Positions 5,462 through 6,370 of a stretch of 6,370 bases of DNA are shown here, one piece after another. The notes under the pieces were generated by a model, which had not been told where the DNA came from, did not search any database, and saw only the letters and a list, made by a program, of their open reading frames with translations. Location: contig JAQSXM010000209.1 in NCBI GenBank assembly GCA_029256645.1, positions 1 through 6,370 on the forward strand. Reading direction: 5' to 3'. The translations under genes and the position numbers were made by a program. Source of the stretch: Sporomusa sp. Lineage in GTDB: Bacteria; Bacillota_C; Negativicutes; Sporomusales; Sporomusaceae. Position 1 is the stretch's first letter; each line of letters begins with the position of its first letter.

Positions 5462-6370
5462 ACTTATATTTCGCATTTATTATCGCATCTGTCATGCGGG
5501 CTATACGAGCTATGGCTTGTACATCATGAACCCGGACAATATTAGCACCTTTCATAATCCCTAACGCTACGGTAGCTCCTGTACCTTCCACCCGTTCACT
5601 GGGTAGAGTATTCAAAATATCGCCGATGAACCGTTTGCGCGAAGTGCCTAACAATACAGGGCACCCCAGCGATTTGAGTTCGTCGAGCCGCGCCATCATA
5701 ACCAGATTATCTGACGGGGTTTTGCCAAACCCAATACCTGGATCGACAATTAAGTTAGCAGCGCTGATACCCGCAGACTCACCTATCTCAATGCTGTGCC
5801 GCAAAAATTCAAGAACATGAGCCATAATGTCTCGCTGATAAGTTGTACCTTCTTGATTATGCATAATTACAACCGGAACGCCATATTCGGCCACTACCTT
5901 AGCCATTTCCGGATCAAATTGCAACCCCCAGATATCATTGATTATATGAGCGCCGGCTTTAAGCGCTTCACGGGCTACACTGCTTTTATAGGTATCAATA
6001 GAAACAGGAACACTTGCAACAGTTAATACCTTTTCAAGCACAGGCATTAGTCTGTCCAGCTCTTCTTGAGCTGAGATTTTCTCAGAACCATATGGCCTGG
6101 TAGACTCAGCACCGATATCAATAATATCGGCACCCTCTTTAATCATTTGTTCAGTATGTTTTAATGCTGCATCAATGTTATTAAACTTTCCACCGTCAGA
6201 AAAAGAATCCGGCGTAAAATTTAAAATCCCCATGACCAGCGTTTTTTCCGGAGTGATAGCTAAGCGGTGTTGTCCAAGCTCATAGGTACGCTGCGGAAAT
6301 TTTTCGCTAGCGGCTATTACAGCTTCCAGCTCTTCGGCTAGTTTTTTCAGACCCCATGGCTGAACTTTAA
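5460..6370 (-). CDS. folP: Dihydropteroate synthase (5' end outside the window)
   Basis: FolP condenses 6-hydroxymethyl-dihydropterin pyrophosphate with p-aminobenzoate to dihydropteroate; it is the sulfonamide target. Counting from the Met encoded at 6233-6231, the TIM-barrel motifs are all present: M-G-I-L-N-F-T-P-D-S-F-S-D-G-G at 1-15, G-A-E-S-T-R-P at 41-47, S-I-D-T at 78-81, I-N-D at 98-100, M-H-N at 124-126, D-P-G-I-G-F-G-K-T at 164-172, G-T-S-R-K-R-F at 196-202, E-G-T-G-A-T at 216-221 and R-V-H-D-V at 234-238. That Met is internal: the frame stays open for 45 more codons to the window edge, and the upstream residues (V-Q-P-W-G-L-K-K-L-A-E-E-L, then E-K-T-L-V) read as real protein running into the first barrel strand. 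At least 302 residues are visible, so this looks like the longer clostridial form with an N-terminal extension. No start codon is visible. The gene ends in TAG 13 bases before folB. Confidence 0.96.
   Translation of the reverse strand, partial: KVQPWGLKKLAEELEAVIAASEKFPQRTYELGQHRLAITPEKTLVMGILNFTPDSFSDGGKFNNIDAALKHTEQMIKEGADIIDIGAESTRPYGSEKISAQEELDRLMPVLEKVLTVASVPVSIDTYKSSVAREALKAGAHIINDIWGLQFDPEMAKVVAEYGVPVVIMHNQEGTTYQRDIMAHVLEFLRHSIEIGESAGISAANLIVDPGIGFGKTPSDNLVMMARLDELKSLGCPVLLGTSRKRFIGDILNTLPSERVEGTGATVALGIMKGANIVRVHDVQAIARIARMTDAIINAKYK

Noticed and set aside
1..6370. Mobile elements, CRISPR arrays, tRNA or rRNA genes, riboswitches, defence genes.
   Set aside because: The window is almost fully covered by six conserved housekeeping-type genes in one direction, and I saw no repeat array, transposase, integrase or structured RNA in the remaining 154-base gap.

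Overview
The window is a compact, single-direction stretch of a bacterial chromosome. Every gene I can support lies on the minus strand, so transcription runs from the high coordinates to the low ones. The moderate AT content, the Shine-Dalgarno sites, the Bacillus-like TopA N-terminus and the dprA-topA pairing point to a Firmicute. The folP-folB-folK block followed by a diglyceride-type glycosyltransferase would fit an anaerobic clostridial or Negativicutes-type organism, but that finer placement is inference.

Right block, 6370 down to 3440: three consecutive folate enzymes, folP (dihydropteroate synthase, 5' end cut off by the window), folB (dihydroneopterin aldolase) and folK (HPPK). FolB makes 6-hydroxymethyl-dihydropterin, FolK pyrophosphorylates it and FolP joins it to p-aminobenzoate. 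They are followed by a MGDG-synthase/UgtP-like glycosyltransferase that overlaps folK by 8 bases. Junctions are +13 bases (folP-folB), a 4-base ATGA overlap (folB-folK) and an 8-base TTGGCTAA overlap (folK-glycosyltransferase), so this reads as one operon with coupled translation.

Middle gap, 3439 down to 3286 (154 bases): no gene. It carries a good sigma-A-type promoter (TTGACC, 18 bases, TATAAT) facing dprA, with a repeated AAGGTC word overlapping the -35 side. I see no convincing intrinsic terminator for the folate block.

Left block, 3285 down to 1: dprA (DNA-processing protein A), topA (DNA topoisomerase I with three Cys4 zinc fingers) and, at the extreme left edge, the first five codons of another gene. 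That last start (GTG at 15-13, with GGAGG 7 bases upstream) overlaps the topA stop by 8 bases and reads M-A-K-V-T, which fits trmFO, the gene following topA in Bacillus subtilis. dprA and topA overlap by 4 bases (GTGA).

The content is mostly conserved housekeeping. I found no evidence of a new defence, mobile or RNA system. The points most worth a second look are the glycosyltransferase tied to the folate genes, its nine-A slippery tract, the N-terminal extension of FolP, and the hidden gene start in the tail of topA.
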